From Riemerella anatipestifer (GTDB lineage Bacteria > Bacteroidota > Bacteroidia > Flavobacteriales > Weeksellaceae), in assembly GCF_035666175.1 (NCBI RefSeq), contig NZ_CP142016.1, positions 558,001 to 622,000 of the forward strand: DNA of 64,000 bases, given 5' to 3'. The position numbers were made by a program, and so were the translations under genes. Numbering within the stretch: position 1 is the stretch's first letter; every line of letters starts with the position of its first letter. Positions 16,713 to 26,726 of the stretch are shown here, in pieces. A model generated the notes under the pieces. It worked only from the letters and a program-made list of their open reading frames with translations, had not been told where the DNA came from and did no database searches.

Positions 16713-19700
16713 ATGATTTTATCCCCAATCCACGAAAGCCTTTTACCTTTCCTCCTAAAACATCAATTCGGAAACTCCGTTTTGGAAGCTCTACCTCATC
16801 ATCAGCATATTTCTGTAAAGGGAATGGCAGGTTCTAGCCCAAGTTTAATCTGTGCCGAACTATTCCTTACCCAAAACCAACCTATCCTCCTTATAGTAGA
16901 CGATAAGGAAGATGCCCACTACACCACTACAGAACTAGAAGAACTACTCGGTGAAGACAAGGTACTTTATTTCCCTGCCACCCACCTAGAGCCTTACCAA
17001 ACCGAAAAAACACAAAATGCCAATTTGGTATTAAGAACCGAAGTGCTTAATCAGCTCAATGCCAATCCAGAGCCAAAAGTCATTGTAGCCCATTATGCTG
17101 CCCTTTGTGAAAAGGTGCTTAAAAAGGAAGATTTTAAAGCCATTTCTCACCATATTAAGGTAGGCGACCAGCTAGATTTTGATTTTACAGGCGAACTACT
17201 AGAACAGTTTAATTTTCACTTAACTGATTTTGTTTCTGAACCGGGAGAGTTTGCTGTAAGAGGCGGTATTGTAGATGTCTTCTCTTATGCCAATGATAAG
17301 CCTTACCGTATCACTTTTTTTGGGAATGAGGTAGAAAGCATTAAAACTTTTGATATTGAAACTCAACTATCCATAAGTAAGGTAAAAAGTCTGCAATTGG
17401 TTTCTAATATGAATTTTGCAGTGCAAGGCACTAAAGTTCCGTTCCTAGATTTACTACCAAAAGATAGCTTTATTGTTACTAAAAATGCCTATCTAGGACT
17501 TAACTACATCAGAGATTTTTACACAAAAGCTGAAGAAAGATATTCCCAACTCAACTCGGACATCAAACACCAAAAACCCAGCGAACTTTTTATATCAGAT
17601 GAGGTATTTTTTAAAACCTATCAAAAGTTTAGAACGGTAGATTTTACCTCGCAATCGTTACAACTTCCTCAAACTCCTTTTATTGAACTCAAGCAAAACC
17701 CACAACCGAGCTTTAATAAAAATTTTGAACTCTTGATTGAAGACCTAGAAGAGAAACAAAAGCAAGGCTTTAATTTATGGATTTCGTTTGCCTCCGAAAA
17801 ACAAAAAGAACGACTGAAAAGTATTTTTGAAGATTTGGGAAGTGTTATTTCTTTCCAGTATTTCAAATCAGAGTTGCATCAAGGGTTTATAGACCACCAG
17901 CACAAAATCCTCGTATATACCGACCACCAAATCTTTGACAGATACCAACGCTACCGAGCTAAAAACACTTTTGCCAAGTCGGAACAACTCACACTTAAAG
18001 ATTTAATGTCTTTAAAAGTAGGCGACTACATTGCCCATATTGACCACGGCATCGGAAAGTTTATGGGGCTGGTAAAGGTAAATAATGGTGGTAAAACTCA
18101 AGAATGTTTTAAATTGACTTACAAGAACGGAGATTTGCTCTATGTAAGCATACACGCCCTGCATAAAATTTCTAAATATAATGGTGCCGAAGGTAAAGAA
18201 ATTACACTTTCCAAAATAGGCTCTCCTTCGTGGAAGAACCTCAAAAATAAAACGAAAGCCAAGGTTAAACAAATTGCATTTGACCTTATAAAACTTTACG
18301 CTAAAAGGAAAACCGCCAAAGGCTTCGCCTATACACCAGACACTTACCTCCAAAATGAATTAGAGGCTAGCTTCCTCTACGAAGATACTCCAGACCAAGA
18401 AAAGGCAACGCTAGATGTTAAACGAGATATGGAAGCCGATACCATTATGGATAGACTCGTCTGTGGTGATGTGGGATTTGGTAAAACCGAAGTAGCTATA
18501 AGAGCCGCCTTTAAAGCCGCCACAGATGGTAAACAGGTTGCTGTTCTTGTACCTACAACCATTTTGGCGTTTCAGCACTACCGAAGTTTTGCAGAAAGGC
18601 TTAAAGATTTCCCTGTTAATATTTCGTACCTCAATCGTTTTCGTACAGCAAAACAAAAACGAGAAACCCTAGAGAAACTCGCCGAAGGTAAAATTGACAT
18701 CATCATCGGTACCCATCAACTTGCCTCCGACAAAGTCAAGTTTAAAGATTTAGGGCTTCTCATTATAGACGAAGAACATAAGTTTGGAGTTTCTGTAAAA
18801 GACAAACTTAAAACTTTAAAAGCAAATATAGATACTCTCACGCTTACCGCTACACCTATCCCTAGAACACTACAATTTTCGCTAATGGCAGCGAGAGATT
18901 TATCCGTAATTAAAACGCCTCCACCCAACAGGCAACCTGTAGAAACTCAACTCATAGGCTTTGATGAGGAAATTATCAGAGATGCCATTTCCTACGAATT
19001 ACAAAGAGATGGGCAGGTCTATTTCATCAATAATAGAATTGAAAATTTAAAAGATATTGCGGGAATGATACAACGCCTCGTCCCCGATGCTAGAGTGATT
19101 ACAGGACACGGACAAATGGACGGTAAGCAGCTAGAAGAAAACATATTAGACTTTATGGAAGGAAGGTATGATGTACTGGTTTCCACCACGATTGTGGAAA
19201 GTGGTGTAGATGTACCCAACGCCAATACTATCTTTATTAACGATGCTCAAAGGTTTGGTATGGCAGATGTCCACCAAATGCGTGGGCGAGTAGGAAGAAG
19301 CAACCGAAAAGCCTTTTGTTACCTCATTACACCACCTTTTGATATGGTAACTTCTGATGCCAGAAAACGACTTGAAGCCATAGAACAGTTTTCCGATTTA
19401 GGCAGTGGTTTCCAAATCGCAATGAAAGACCTTGAAATTCGTGGCGCTGGTGATTTGCTTGGTGCAGAACAAAGTGGATTTATCAACGAAATGGGCTTTG
19501 AAACTTATCAAAAGATAATGCAAGAAGCCTTAGAAGAACTACAAAATGATGCCGAGTTTGAAAGCCTTTTTGAAAACGAAGCAGACCGCAAAAAACTATT
19601 CAAATCTTCCAAAGATGTTAATATTGACACCGATTTGGAGCTGATGTTGCCCGACTCTTATGTAAGTAGCACGGAGGAACGACTAAGCCTATACCAAAAA

Positions 19701-20072
19701 CTTGCAGAAATAAATAACAAAGAGGAACTAAAACTCTTTGAGGCAGAACTAGAAGACCGTTTTGGGTCATTGCCAGAAGAAGCCATCAACCTACTAAAAT
19801 CAGTGGAATTAAAATGGTTGGCTGCAGCTATTGGTTTTGAAAAAATTGTGATGAAAAATGGCATTTTCTTAGGCTATTTCCCTAGCAATCCACAAGATAA
19901 ATTTTACCAAACCGAAAAGTTTAAAAAGATTATTCAGTATCTAAGTCAAAATCCTCAAAAAGCCAGTCTTAAAGAGAAACATTCGACAGAGGGCAACCAG
20001 CTTATGATGAGAAAAGACCATATTAACGATGTAGATGAAGTGAATGAACTTCTGCAAGCTATACTCAACTAA
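16713..20072 (+). CDS. mfd: Transcription-repair coupling factor Mfd
   Basis: About 1119 residues with the Mfd order: a UvrB-like N-terminal module, and an RNA polymerase interaction domain containing GDYIAHIDHGIGKF. The translocase follows, with Walker A CGDVGFGKTEVA near residue 585 and IIDEEHKFG near 685. RecG-like motifs and the C-terminal TRCF domain end the protein. It removes stalled RNA polymerase and recruits UvrA to lesions. A TTG three codons upstream is in frame, but ATG 16713 is the likelier start. It is monocistronic with a strong terminator. Confidence 0.96.
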   Translation: MILSPIHESLLPFLLKHQFGNSVLEALPHHQHISVKGMAGSSPSLICAELFLTQNQPILLIVDDKEDAHYTTTELEELLGEDKVLYFPATHLEPYQTEKTQNANLVLRTEVLNQLNANPEPKVIVAHYAALCEKVLKKEDFKAISHHIKVGDQLDFDFTGELLEQFNFHLTDFVSEPGEFAVRGGIVDVFSYANDKPYRITFFGNEVESIKTFDIETQLSISKVKSLQLVSNMNFAVQGTKVPFLDLLPKDSFIVTKNAYLGLNYIRDFYTKAEERYSQLNSDIKHQKPSELFISDEVFFKTYQKFRTVDFTSQSLQLPQTPFIELKQNPQPSFNKNFELLIEDLEEKQKQGFNLWISFASEKQKERLKSIFEDLGSVISFQYFKSELHQGFIDHQHKILVYTDHQIFDRYQRYRAKNTFAKSEQLTLKDLMSLKVGDYIAHIDHGIGKFMGLVKVNNGGKTQECFKLTYKNGDLLYVSIHALHKISKYNGAEGKEITLSKIGSPSWKNLKNKTKAKVKQIAFDLIKLYAKRKTAKGFAYTPDTYLQNELEASFLYEDTPDQEKATLDVKRDMEADTIMDRLVCGDVGFGKTEVAIRAAFKAATDGKQVAVLVPTTILAFQHYRSFAERLKDFPVNISYLNRFRTAKQKRETLEKLAEGKIDIIIGTHQLASDKVKFKDLGLLIIDEEHKFGVSVKDKLKTLKANIDTLTLTATPIPRTLQFSLMAARDLSVIKTPPPNRQPVETQLIGFDEEIIRDAISYELQRDGQVYFINNRIENLKDIAGMIQRLVPDARVITGHGQMDGKQLEENILDFMEGRYDVLVSTTIVESGVDVPNANTIFINDAQRFGMADVHQMRGRVGRSNRKAFCYLITPPFDMVTSDARKRLEAIEQFSDLGSGFQIAMKDLEIRGAGDLLGAEQSGFINEMGFETYQKIMQEALEELQNDAEFESLFENEADRKKLFKSSKDVNIDTDLELMLPDSYVSSTEERLSLYQKLAEINNKEELKLFEAELEDRFGSLPEEAINLLKSVELKWLAAAIGFEKIVMKNGIFLGYFPSNPQDKFYQTEKFKKIIQYLSQNPQKASLKEKHSTEGNQLMMRKDHINDVDEVNELLQAILN

Positions 20073-20076
20073 ATAG

Positions 20077-20106
20077 AAAATGCCTCAGAATATTCTGAGG
20101 CATTTT
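20077..20106. terminator. Bidirectional terminator between mfd and YceI gene
   Basis: A near-perfect 30-base palindrome has arms AAAATGCCTCAGAA and TTCTGAGGCATTTT, followed by T's on each strand. It serves both convergent genes. Confidence 0.9.
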
Positions 20107-20129
20107 TTTAACCTTTAAAAAAGTAATAT

Positions 20130-20789
20130 TTATTTCAATTGAGAAGCGTCTATACTCACATGTACCGTTACTTCATTTTTAATAACTCCATTAGCCACGG
20201 GCATTTGGAATTTAACTCCAAAATCTTCTCTCTTAATATCGGTAGGTTCAGTTTTAATGCTTACTTTACCTTCCTCTACCTTTACATTAGCTTTAAATTG
20301 TACTGGTTTTGTAATTCCTTTAATCGTAAGATTACCGTCTAAAAGAGTGTTATAATCTCCTTCAGTAACTTCTGTAACCTTAGTGATTTCAAAAGATGAT
20401 GTTGGGAATTTTTCCACCTCAAAGAAATCCTCATTTTTAAGATGTCCATCTAATTTAGCCGATTTCTCCGCATCATCTGTAATATCTCTGTTTGCTAAAG
20501 TGTTCATATTCGCTACGAATTTCCCGCTCTCTAGCTTACCGTCTTTTACGGTAATTTCCCCACTTTCAAATTTAATATCTCCAAAGTGGCTAGTATTATC
20601 AGACTTTACTACTTTATAGCCTTTCCACTCTATCTTACTGGTTGCTGTATCTATGGCATATACTTGCCCCTCTTTAGTAGTGGTAACTTCATTAGATTCA
20701 CTAGTAAGAGGTTTATCTTTTCCGCAAGAACTTAGAGCTAACAGACCAATGCTCGTTGCAAAGAATAAGCTTAAAATGTTTTTCTTCAT
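20130..20789 (-). CDS. YceI family lipoprotein
   Basis: This 219-residue protein has a lipoprotein signal with lipobox LALSSC at Cys22. A YceI-type lipocalin-like barrel follows: IDTATSKIEWKGYKV at the start and DGNLTIKGITKPVQF near the middle. YceI proteins bind polyisoprenoids or other amphiphiles in the periplasm or at the envelope. The ligand is unknown, and it is a single gene. Confidence 0.9.
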   Translation of the reverse strand: MKKNILSLFFATSIGLLALSSCGKDKPLTSESNEVTTTKEGQVYAIDTATSKIEWKGYKVVKSDNTSHFGDIKFESGEITVKDGKLESGKFVANMNTLANRDITDDAEKSAKLDGHLKNEDFFEVEKFPTSSFEITKVTEVTEGDYNTLLDGNLTIKGITKPVQFKANVKVEEGKVSIKTEPTDIKREDFGVKFQMPVANGVIKNEVTVHVSIDASQLK

Positions 20790-20871
20790 TGTAGTTTGTA
20801 TTTATTATGATTAAAGATATAGGGCTAATATAAGGATTTTTATATAAATATGCAAATAAATAATTTCTAAA

Positions 20872-21894
20872 CTAAGCTTTATCTAAAGTAAAAATAAAAC
20901 TCGCTCCGTTTAAATACACACTTTTGGCTTCAATATTTTGCCCGTGAGCTTCTAAGATGTGTTTTACAATAGCTAAACCTAAACCAGACCCACCTTCCCT
21001 TCTGTTTCGGCTGCTTTCTACACGATAAAAGCGTTCAAAAATACGGGGAAGTATCTCTGGTTTTATCCCCATACCATTATCTTTAACCTCTACCACAACC
21101 TTATCTCCTTGAACGGAAGTAATGACCTCCACTACGGCTTTTTCTCTATTAGCATAATGTATTGCATTGGAAACTAGATTAAGTAAAACTTGAGAAATCT
21201 TCTGTTTATCTGCTAAAACCCATACATTATTACTACTTTTAAGGCTCAGCTGTGTACCTTTCTTTTGAGCCTCTATATCCAAAAAATCAAAGATTTCTTT
21301 TACTAAAACATTGAAGTCAAATTTCACAAAATTGAGGGTAATTTCACCACTTTCAAAGCGGTTAATCATATCTAAATCTTTAACGATATTCATCAATCTA
21401 TCTAAAGATTTATCTATACGGTGCAGGTATTTGTCTCTAATTTCTAAGTCTTCTACACCGCCATCTATCAGAGTTCCCACATAGCTCTGTATGGAAAATA
21501 GTGGGGTTTTGAGCTCGTGCGATATGTTACCTATGTACTCTTTACGGTAGCGTTCCATTTCCTTCATCATATCAATCTCTGAACTTGCCTTTTCGCTAAG
21601 TCCAGAAATTCGCTCGCCTAGTTCTTTAAAATTGATATTCTCGTCTTCGGTAGCAATTTCATCTGGTAGAATAGTAGAGATTTGCCTTATCTTTTCTTTA
21701 CCATAAAATCTAAATAAAAAACTAACAATAGTATAGTTAATAAAGAAAATAACCGACAGAACGAATAAAATAACAATGAAGCCCACATTATTAAACCAAT
21801 CTTTAGTTTTTACATATTCAAATGCAAAAACCACCAACCCCATAGCACCTGTAAGACACAGAGACGCTACAATACTAAGCGAACTTGGTTTCAT
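20872..21894 (-). CDS. PhoR-like sensor histidine kinase
   Basis: This 340-residue kinase has two membrane helices (about 8-25 and 38-60) and almost no periplasmic loop. The dimerisation box is NISHELKTPL with His126, and the ATP-binding part has VSNAIHYA, DNGMGI and GGSGLGLAI. It begins seven bases after the response regulator gene. The short periplasmic part suggests it senses through a partner, as PhoR does with the Pst transporter, but no pst gene is nearby. The phosphate role is inference. Confidence 0.88.
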   Translation of the reverse strand: MKPSSLSIVASLCLTGAMGLVVFAFEYVKTKDWFNNVGFIVILFVLSVIFFINYTIVSFLFRFYGKEKIRQISTILPDEIATEDENINFKELGERISGLSEKASSEIDMMKEMERYRKEYIGNISHELKTPLFSIQSYVGTLIDGGVEDLEIRDKYLHRIDKSLDRLMNIVKDLDMINRFESGEITLNFVKFDFNVLVKEIFDFLDIEAQKKGTQLSLKSSNNVWVLADKQKISQVLLNLVSNAIHYANREKAVVEVITSVQGDKVVVEVKDNGMGIKPEILPRIFERFYRVESSRNRREGGSGLGLAIVKHILEAHGQNIEAKSVYLNGASFIFTLDKA

Positions 21895-21901
21895 TTTTAA
21901 C

Positions 21902-22579
21902 CTAAATAATCAATTTATAACCAATTCCTTTAAGTGTTTGGATACTTTTGGAGCCTAGTTTCTCTCTTAATCTTCGGATATGAACATCTATTGTGCGTTC
22001 TCCTACCACCACATCATTACCCCATACTTTTTCTAAAATTTCCTCTCTTTTAAATACTTTTTCAGTATTAGATGCCAAAAGATTCAACAAATCAAACTCT
22101 TTTTTAGGTAAAATAAAGCTTTCATCACCTTTGGTTACCTTAAAGTTATCTCTATCAATAATTAAATGCCCTATTTTTAGAATTTTATTTTTTTCTTCCA
22201 CTTGTTGCGTGAGGTTCATTAGAGCATTCACCTTGGAAATTAGCACTTTAGGTTTAATGAGCTTTACAATATAATCATTAGCACCTGCTTGATAACCTGC
22301 TAATTGCGAAAATTCTTCACCTCTTGCAGACAAAAAGACAATAAGACACCCTTCTAATGCAGCTATTTTTCTAATCTCTTGACAAGTCTCTATACCGTCT
22401 TTATCAGGCATCATAACATCAAGAAGAATAAGATGTGGAAGTATTTCTTTAGCCTTCTCTATACCTTCGTTTCCGTTATTGGCAGTGTGTACCTCATACC
22501 CTTCTTTCTTTAGGTTGTAGGAAATAATTTCCAAAATATCAGGCTCATCATCTATTAAGAGTATTCTTTTGCCTTTCAT
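21902..22579 (-). CDS. PhoB/OmpR-family response regulator
   Basis: The 225 residues combine a receiver domain (acidic IDDEPD, phospho-acceptor Asp54 in LLDVMMPD, Lys near 107) and a C-terminal winged helix ending DVHIRRLREKL followed by LKGIGYKL. This is typical of DNA-binding OmpR/PhoB regulators. The kinase follows in the same unit. It is divergent from the TonB receptor gene across a 203-base gap with repeated TTAAC motifs, which suggests control of that receptor. Confidence 0.92.
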   Translation of the reverse strand: MKGKRILLIDDEPDILEIISYNLKKEGYEVHTANNGNEGIEKAKEILPHLILLDVMMPDKDGIETCQEIRKIAALEGCLIVFLSARGEEFSQLAGYQAGANDYIVKLIKPKVLISKVNALMNLTQQVEEKNKILKIGHLIIDRDNFKVTKGDESFILPKKEFDLLNLLASNTEKVFKREEILEKVWGNDVVVGERTIDVHIRRLREKLGSKSIQTLKGIGYKLII

Positions 22580-22782
22580 TTTTAGTTTTTATTAGTTAGG
22601 GGCTCAAATTTAATCATTTTTTAACTTAAAATTAACACGCTTCTGGTTCTTAATATAAAGTTAATATTTCCTATCATCCGTTAAACATTATTTAATACAA
22701 AGTTAAAATCTCCGAAACCTTAGTTTAAGCCATAAAATAATTTCTTTGCACCAGTAAAAATGAATATCTAATAAGTTTAAAA
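22580..22782. promoter_or_regulatory. Divergent control region with TTAAC direct repeats
   Basis: TTAAC occurs at 22621-22625 and 22632-22636 (11-base period, as for OmpR/PhoB dimers). AAAGTTAA occurs at 22657-22664 and again at 22699-22706, exactly 42 bases apart. These sites lie between the response regulator and the TonB receptor and may bind the regulator. Confidence 0.4.
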
Positions 22783-25392
22783 ATGAAGTATCATAGGCTT
22801 AGTCTTGCAGTTTTGTTCTTATGTTCCTCTACAGGAATTATCTTAGGACAAGCATCAAAAAAAGACAGCATCAAAAACGAAAAGAAAATAGATGGCGTTC
22901 AGTTAAAAGCTACCGTTAACAAAAAAACTGAAACCGCAGTATTACAATCTATTAAAAAATCTAGCGTTCAGGTACAAGCCATGGGGGCTGAGGAAATCTC
23001 TAGGAAAGGTATTTCTAATGTGGAACAGAGTTTAACCAAAATCACAGGAGTAAACACAGTAGAGGGTAAAGGGCTTTTTGTAAGAGGACTTGAGGAGAGA
23101 TACAGCACCTTACTTATAAATGGATTAGGTTCACCTTCTAACAACCCCTTCCAAAAAATTATTGCTTTAAAGCAGTTCCCAACCGATGTTGTAGGAAAAT
23201 TGAATATTTATAAAACATTTAATAGCGACCTTTACGCCGACTTTGCTGGTGCTACTTTTGATATAGAAACGCTATCCTACGATAAACCTTTTACAAAAGT
23301 AGAATTTAGTGTAGGTTTTAATAGTCAAACCACTTTCAGAGAAAGATTTAAAATCAATGAAAATGCTAATTCTATCAATGGTTATCTAGGTCTAAACTCT
23401 AGAAATAGACAGCTACCTAGCGAGGTTAAAGGTTTCCGACCGTCTAATTATATTTTCAATGGTCAAGAATCTGTTTCTTCTTTTAAAGACTCTTGGAATG
23501 TGGACAATATAAAGGCATTGCCTAATACAGGACTTTCCTTTACGACTGCTCAGCGTTTTAAAGCTGGTTCTGGTAGAATTGGGTTGCTTTTATCCTTAAA
23601 TCAAGCTAATAAATATCAATATCAAGAAGGACATAATAATCTATTCTTATTCTCAGGCTCTAACATTACCTATAACAATAAACTCTACCAAAAAGAGTAT
23701 GAATATGAAACCGAATCTTCTGCACTATTGGGCTTAGGCTATAAAAACAAAGGTACAGATGTAATGTTGAATGCCATATTCCTCCAAAACTCTACCAACA
23801 TCATACAGGATAACATAGGATATGTAGACCAAGGGAACTCTGGAGAAGGGCTGTTCCGTGTGAACCAACAAGACATTTCTAGATTTACAGATATACAACT
23901 TATCGCATCTCAAAAGCTGGGTAAAAGACACCTTATAAAAGTTGGTGGTAGCTGGGTGAATAACATTTACCAACAGCCTGATAGAAAGATATTTTCTGGA
24001 ACTCCTGAAACCCCTCACAACTATGACAGAATAAGGCTAAGTTACGGAGGAAATAACCTTATACGCCAATACCTAGATGTAAATGGTAAAAACTACCTTT
24101 CTGCCTTTGCAGAGTATAAATTAAGCCTAGGCGAAAAGAATGATAGAAAATCCCCTATAGAGCTGAGTTTAGGATATAATGGTTTTATGGATAGAAGAAG
24201 TACTTCATACAGATTTATTTACTCTGTGTTCAACAATAGTGCTTCACCAAATGGAAGAACCGTTATTATAAATCCAGATACACCACAAGATACCTTTAAT
24301 CAATCAACTCTTAACGGTTTTTTTAATTATAGAGAAGGGTCTAATGTAGTATACAGAAACAACATCTATCAATTCGTAAATGCAGGATATACTAGCCTCA
24401 ATTATAAGCCAAACGATACTTGGGACATCATTTTGGGCGGTAGAATAGAAAATAATATGAACATCACGAGGTACAAAGAACTTTCTAATTCTATCAATGG
24501 AAAATTTTTAAACCTCACTAGAAATCAGTATTATATACTACCTTCCCTATCGGTAAAAAAAGAACTTAACTCTAAAACTAACTTAAGATTTGCTTTCAGT
24601 AAAACCATTACTAGACCTATCTTAATAGAGTATATGCCAATTACCTACATCAATCCTAATAATGAGAATATCCTAGGTAACCCAAGACTTACCAATAGTG
24701 AAAATTATAACTTTGACCTTAAATACGAACTATTCCCTACGAAAGACGAAATGTTTGCATTTGGTATCTTTGGAAAGAAAATCATCAATGCCATAGAGAA
24801 ATCTTATACCGCCTCTGCAAACTCTAATGGGCAAACTATTACCTTTTTCAATGCCACCGAAGCCAATCTGGCGGGGGTAGAGTTAGAAGGAATTATCAAT
24901 CTAAAAAGAATTTCAGAAAGTCTTTCATCTTTCTCACTAGGAACAAATGCTACCTTAATGTACTCTGATGTTAAGCGTAGTAGTCTACAAAAAGAACAAG
25001 AATCCAATAGACAAAGAGGTCTGAAGAGAGGCTTACAAGGTGCTGCACCGTGGACTCTAAATGCAGATTTGAAATATGAGACAAAGAATGCAAAGAATTT
25101 AACTCAAACAGCATCTTTGGTGTATAATGTTTCTGGTTCTAAAATCCATACACTAGGATCAATCGGAGTAGATCATATTTATGAAAGACCTTTCCATAAG
25201 TTAGATTTTGTTTACCAAAAAGAACTTTCTAAACAATGGAAGACTAAATTCAGTATCATCAATATACTCAATACTCAATACAGATTGGAGTATGGTAATA
25301 ACAGCGATGTAGAAGTAAGAGCAGATAGCTTCGTACATACAGACTATAGAAGAGGAACTAACTTTAATCTTTCAGTAGAATATACTTTTTAA
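22783..25392 (+). CDS. TonB-dependent outer-membrane receptor
   Basis: This 869-residue protein has a signal peptide to about residue 23 and a short linker. A plug domain follows (MGAEEISRKGISNVEQSL, then LFVRGLEERYSTLLINGL) and a beta-barrel ending in a strand with terminal Phe (NLSVEYTF). There is no N-terminal carboxypeptidase-regulatory-like domain, unlike SusC, so it is a plain siderophore-type receptor in build. The downstream lipoprotein gene (37 bases away) is a likely partner. The substrate is unknown; the neighbouring PhoB-like system hints at nutrient limitation. Confidence 0.9.
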   Translation: MKYHRLSLAVLFLCSSTGIILGQASKKDSIKNEKKIDGVQLKATVNKKTETAVLQSIKKSSVQVQAMGAEEISRKGISNVEQSLTKITGVNTVEGKGLFVRGLEERYSTLLINGLGSPSNNPFQKIIALKQFPTDVVGKLNIYKTFNSDLYADFAGATFDIETLSYDKPFTKVEFSVGFNSQTTFRERFKINENANSINGYLGLNSRNRQLPSEVKGFRPSNYIFNGQESVSSFKDSWNVDNIKALPNTGLSFTTAQRFKAGSGRIGLLLSLNQANKYQYQEGHNNLFLFSGSNITYNNKLYQKEYEYETESSALLGLGYKNKGTDVMLNAIFLQNSTNIIQDNIGYVDQGNSGEGLFRVNQQDISRFTDIQLIASQKLGKRHLIKVGGSWVNNIYQQPDRKIFSGTPETPHNYDRIRLSYGGNNLIRQYLDVNGKNYLSAFAEYKLSLGEKNDRKSPIELSLGYNGFMDRRSTSYRFIYSVFNNSASPNGRTVIINPDTPQDTFNQSTLNGFFNYREGSNVVYRNNIYQFVNAGYTSLNYKPNDTWDIILGGRIENNMNITRYKELSNSINGKFLNLTRNQYYILPSLSVKKELNSKTNLRFAFSKTITRPILIEYMPITYINPNNENILGNPRLTNSENYNFDLKYELFPTKDEMFAFGIFGKKIINAIEKSYTASANSNGQTITFFNATEANLAGVELEGIINLKRISESLSSFSLGTNATLMYSDVKRSSLQKEQESNRQRGLKRGLQGAAPWTLNADLKYETKNAKNLTQTASLVYNVSGSKIHTLGSIGVDHIYERPFHKLDFVYQKELSKQWKTKFSIINILNTQYRLEYGNNSDVEVRADSFVHTDYRRGTNFNLSVEYTF

Positions 25393-25429
25393 TTTGAATC
25401 AAAAAAATCAATAATTTAATCTAATAAAA

Positions 25430-26647
25430 ATGAAAAAACATCTTTTATCATTATGCTCTTTAGCACTTGTACTATCCGTAACTTCTTGTACTATAGACAT
25501 TCGTGAGGACAACGATGCTTCCACAAGTATCAAAATAGAAAATACTACTGGAAGTGTAATGGAAGGTTCTGGAAGCCTTAACGGTACTATTACTAAAGAC
25601 CTCCTAATCAAAAAAGGTAACTATACTCTAGACGGTGTGGTAAAAGTAGCTAGCGGAGTTACACTTACCATAGAACCAGGAGCTGTATTTACTGCCAATT
25701 CTTCTAACGATACTAGCTTAGTAATTCTGCAGGGTGCTAAAATCAATGCACAAGGTACTGCTGATAACCCTATCGTATTTACTTCTAACACCAAAATCCC
25801 TGGAGACTGGGGTGGAATTTCAATCTATGGCAAAGCCCCTATCATTGCTGCAAATGGTAACAAAACGGCTATTTCTGAAGATGGCAATAATTTGCAGTAT
25901 GGAGGTGATGATGCCAACGACAATTCTGGTGTAATGAAATTTGTAAGAGTAGAATATGGAGGTAAAAAAATCGGAGACGGAAAATCTGAAAACAACTCTA
26001 TGACTTTCTATTCTGTTGGAGCGGGTACTATACTAGAAAATCTAGTAGCTTATAAAGGTACAGACGATGGATTTGAGTTCTTCGGAGGTACAGTAAGTGC
26101 CACTAACCTTGTTTCTTACGGAAACTTTGATGACTCTTTCGACTGGCAAGATGGTTGGTCTGGACAGAACAACTCCAACTGGTTTGCGTACCAAACACAA
26201 ATAGGTAACTTCGGTATGGAGATAGAAGCCTCTTCTAACAAGAACAATACAGCTCCTAAAGTTAATAACATTACCCTAATAAGAGAAACTGGCACTAAAC
26301 CTGAAAAAGAAGGCTCTACAGAAATCTCTGCTATCCAGTTTAAAAAGCAAGGCTCTGGAATATTCAAAAATGTTTACATAGAGGGCTACCAAGATACTGA
26401 TGGACAAAAAGCTTATGCGGTACTTATCCAAGATAAAGATACCCAAAACGACCAAGTTGCTACCAATAATATCAAAGTAGCACCTATCAACTATCTAAAC
26501 TCATCTAACCTTACTGTATGGGGCTATGGTTACGCTAACGATACCCCTGCAAGTTTCACATCTGATTCTTCTGTTAAAAAAGTAAGTTTAGTTTCAGGAG
26601 CTTGGGCAAATGTAAACGGTGTAGACCTACTTAAGGCTTTAAAGTAA
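25430..26647 (+). CDS. Beta-helix lipoprotein, TonB receptor partner
   Basis: This 405-residue protein has a lipobox ending at Cys20 (LSVTSC), followed by an acidic stretch (DIREDND) like surface-export signals of flavobacterial lipoproteins. The body has beta-helix features: GVTLTIEPGAVF, GDWGGISIYG and GTDDGFEFFGG, ending near FDWQDGWSGQ. Such proteins are often encoded beside TonB receptors in Bacteroidetes. A surface-exposed role in capturing the receptor's substrate is inferred. A terminator follows 38 bases later. Confidence 0.75.
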   Translation: MKKHLLSLCSLALVLSVTSCTIDIREDNDASTSIKIENTTGSVMEGSGSLNGTITKDLLIKKGNYTLDGVVKVASGVTLTIEPGAVFTANSSNDTSLVILQGAKINAQGTADNPIVFTSNTKIPGDWGGISIYGKAPIIAANGNKTAISEDGNNLQYGGDDANDNSGVMKFVRVEYGGKKIGDGKSENNSMTFYSVGAGTILENLVAYKGTDDGFEFFGGTVSATNLVSYGNFDDSFDWQDGWSGQNNSNWFAYQTQIGNFGMEIEASSNKNNTAPKVNNITLIRETGTKPEKEGSTEISAIQFKKQGSGIFKNVYIEGYQDTDGQKAYAVLIQDKDTQNDQVATNNIKVAPINYLNSSNLTVWGYGYANDTPASFTSDSSVKKVSLVSGAWANVNGVDLLKALK

Positions 26648-26684
26648 CCTCTTTATAAGCACTAAAATTAAGTTTTTCATTAAA

Positions 26685-26714
26685 GAAGCTATCTGAGTAC
26701 TTTGAGATAGCTTC
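26685..26714 (+). terminator. Intrinsic terminator after TonB receptor operon
   Basis: GAAGCTATCT and AGATAGCTTC form a 10-bp stem with a 10-base loop, followed by TTTTT. Confidence 0.85.
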
Positions 26715-26726
26715 TTTTTATCTTAT

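Noticed and set aside
24804-25007. A minus-strand frame inside the TonB receptor.
   Set aside because: It is an antisense shadow with no independent signals.
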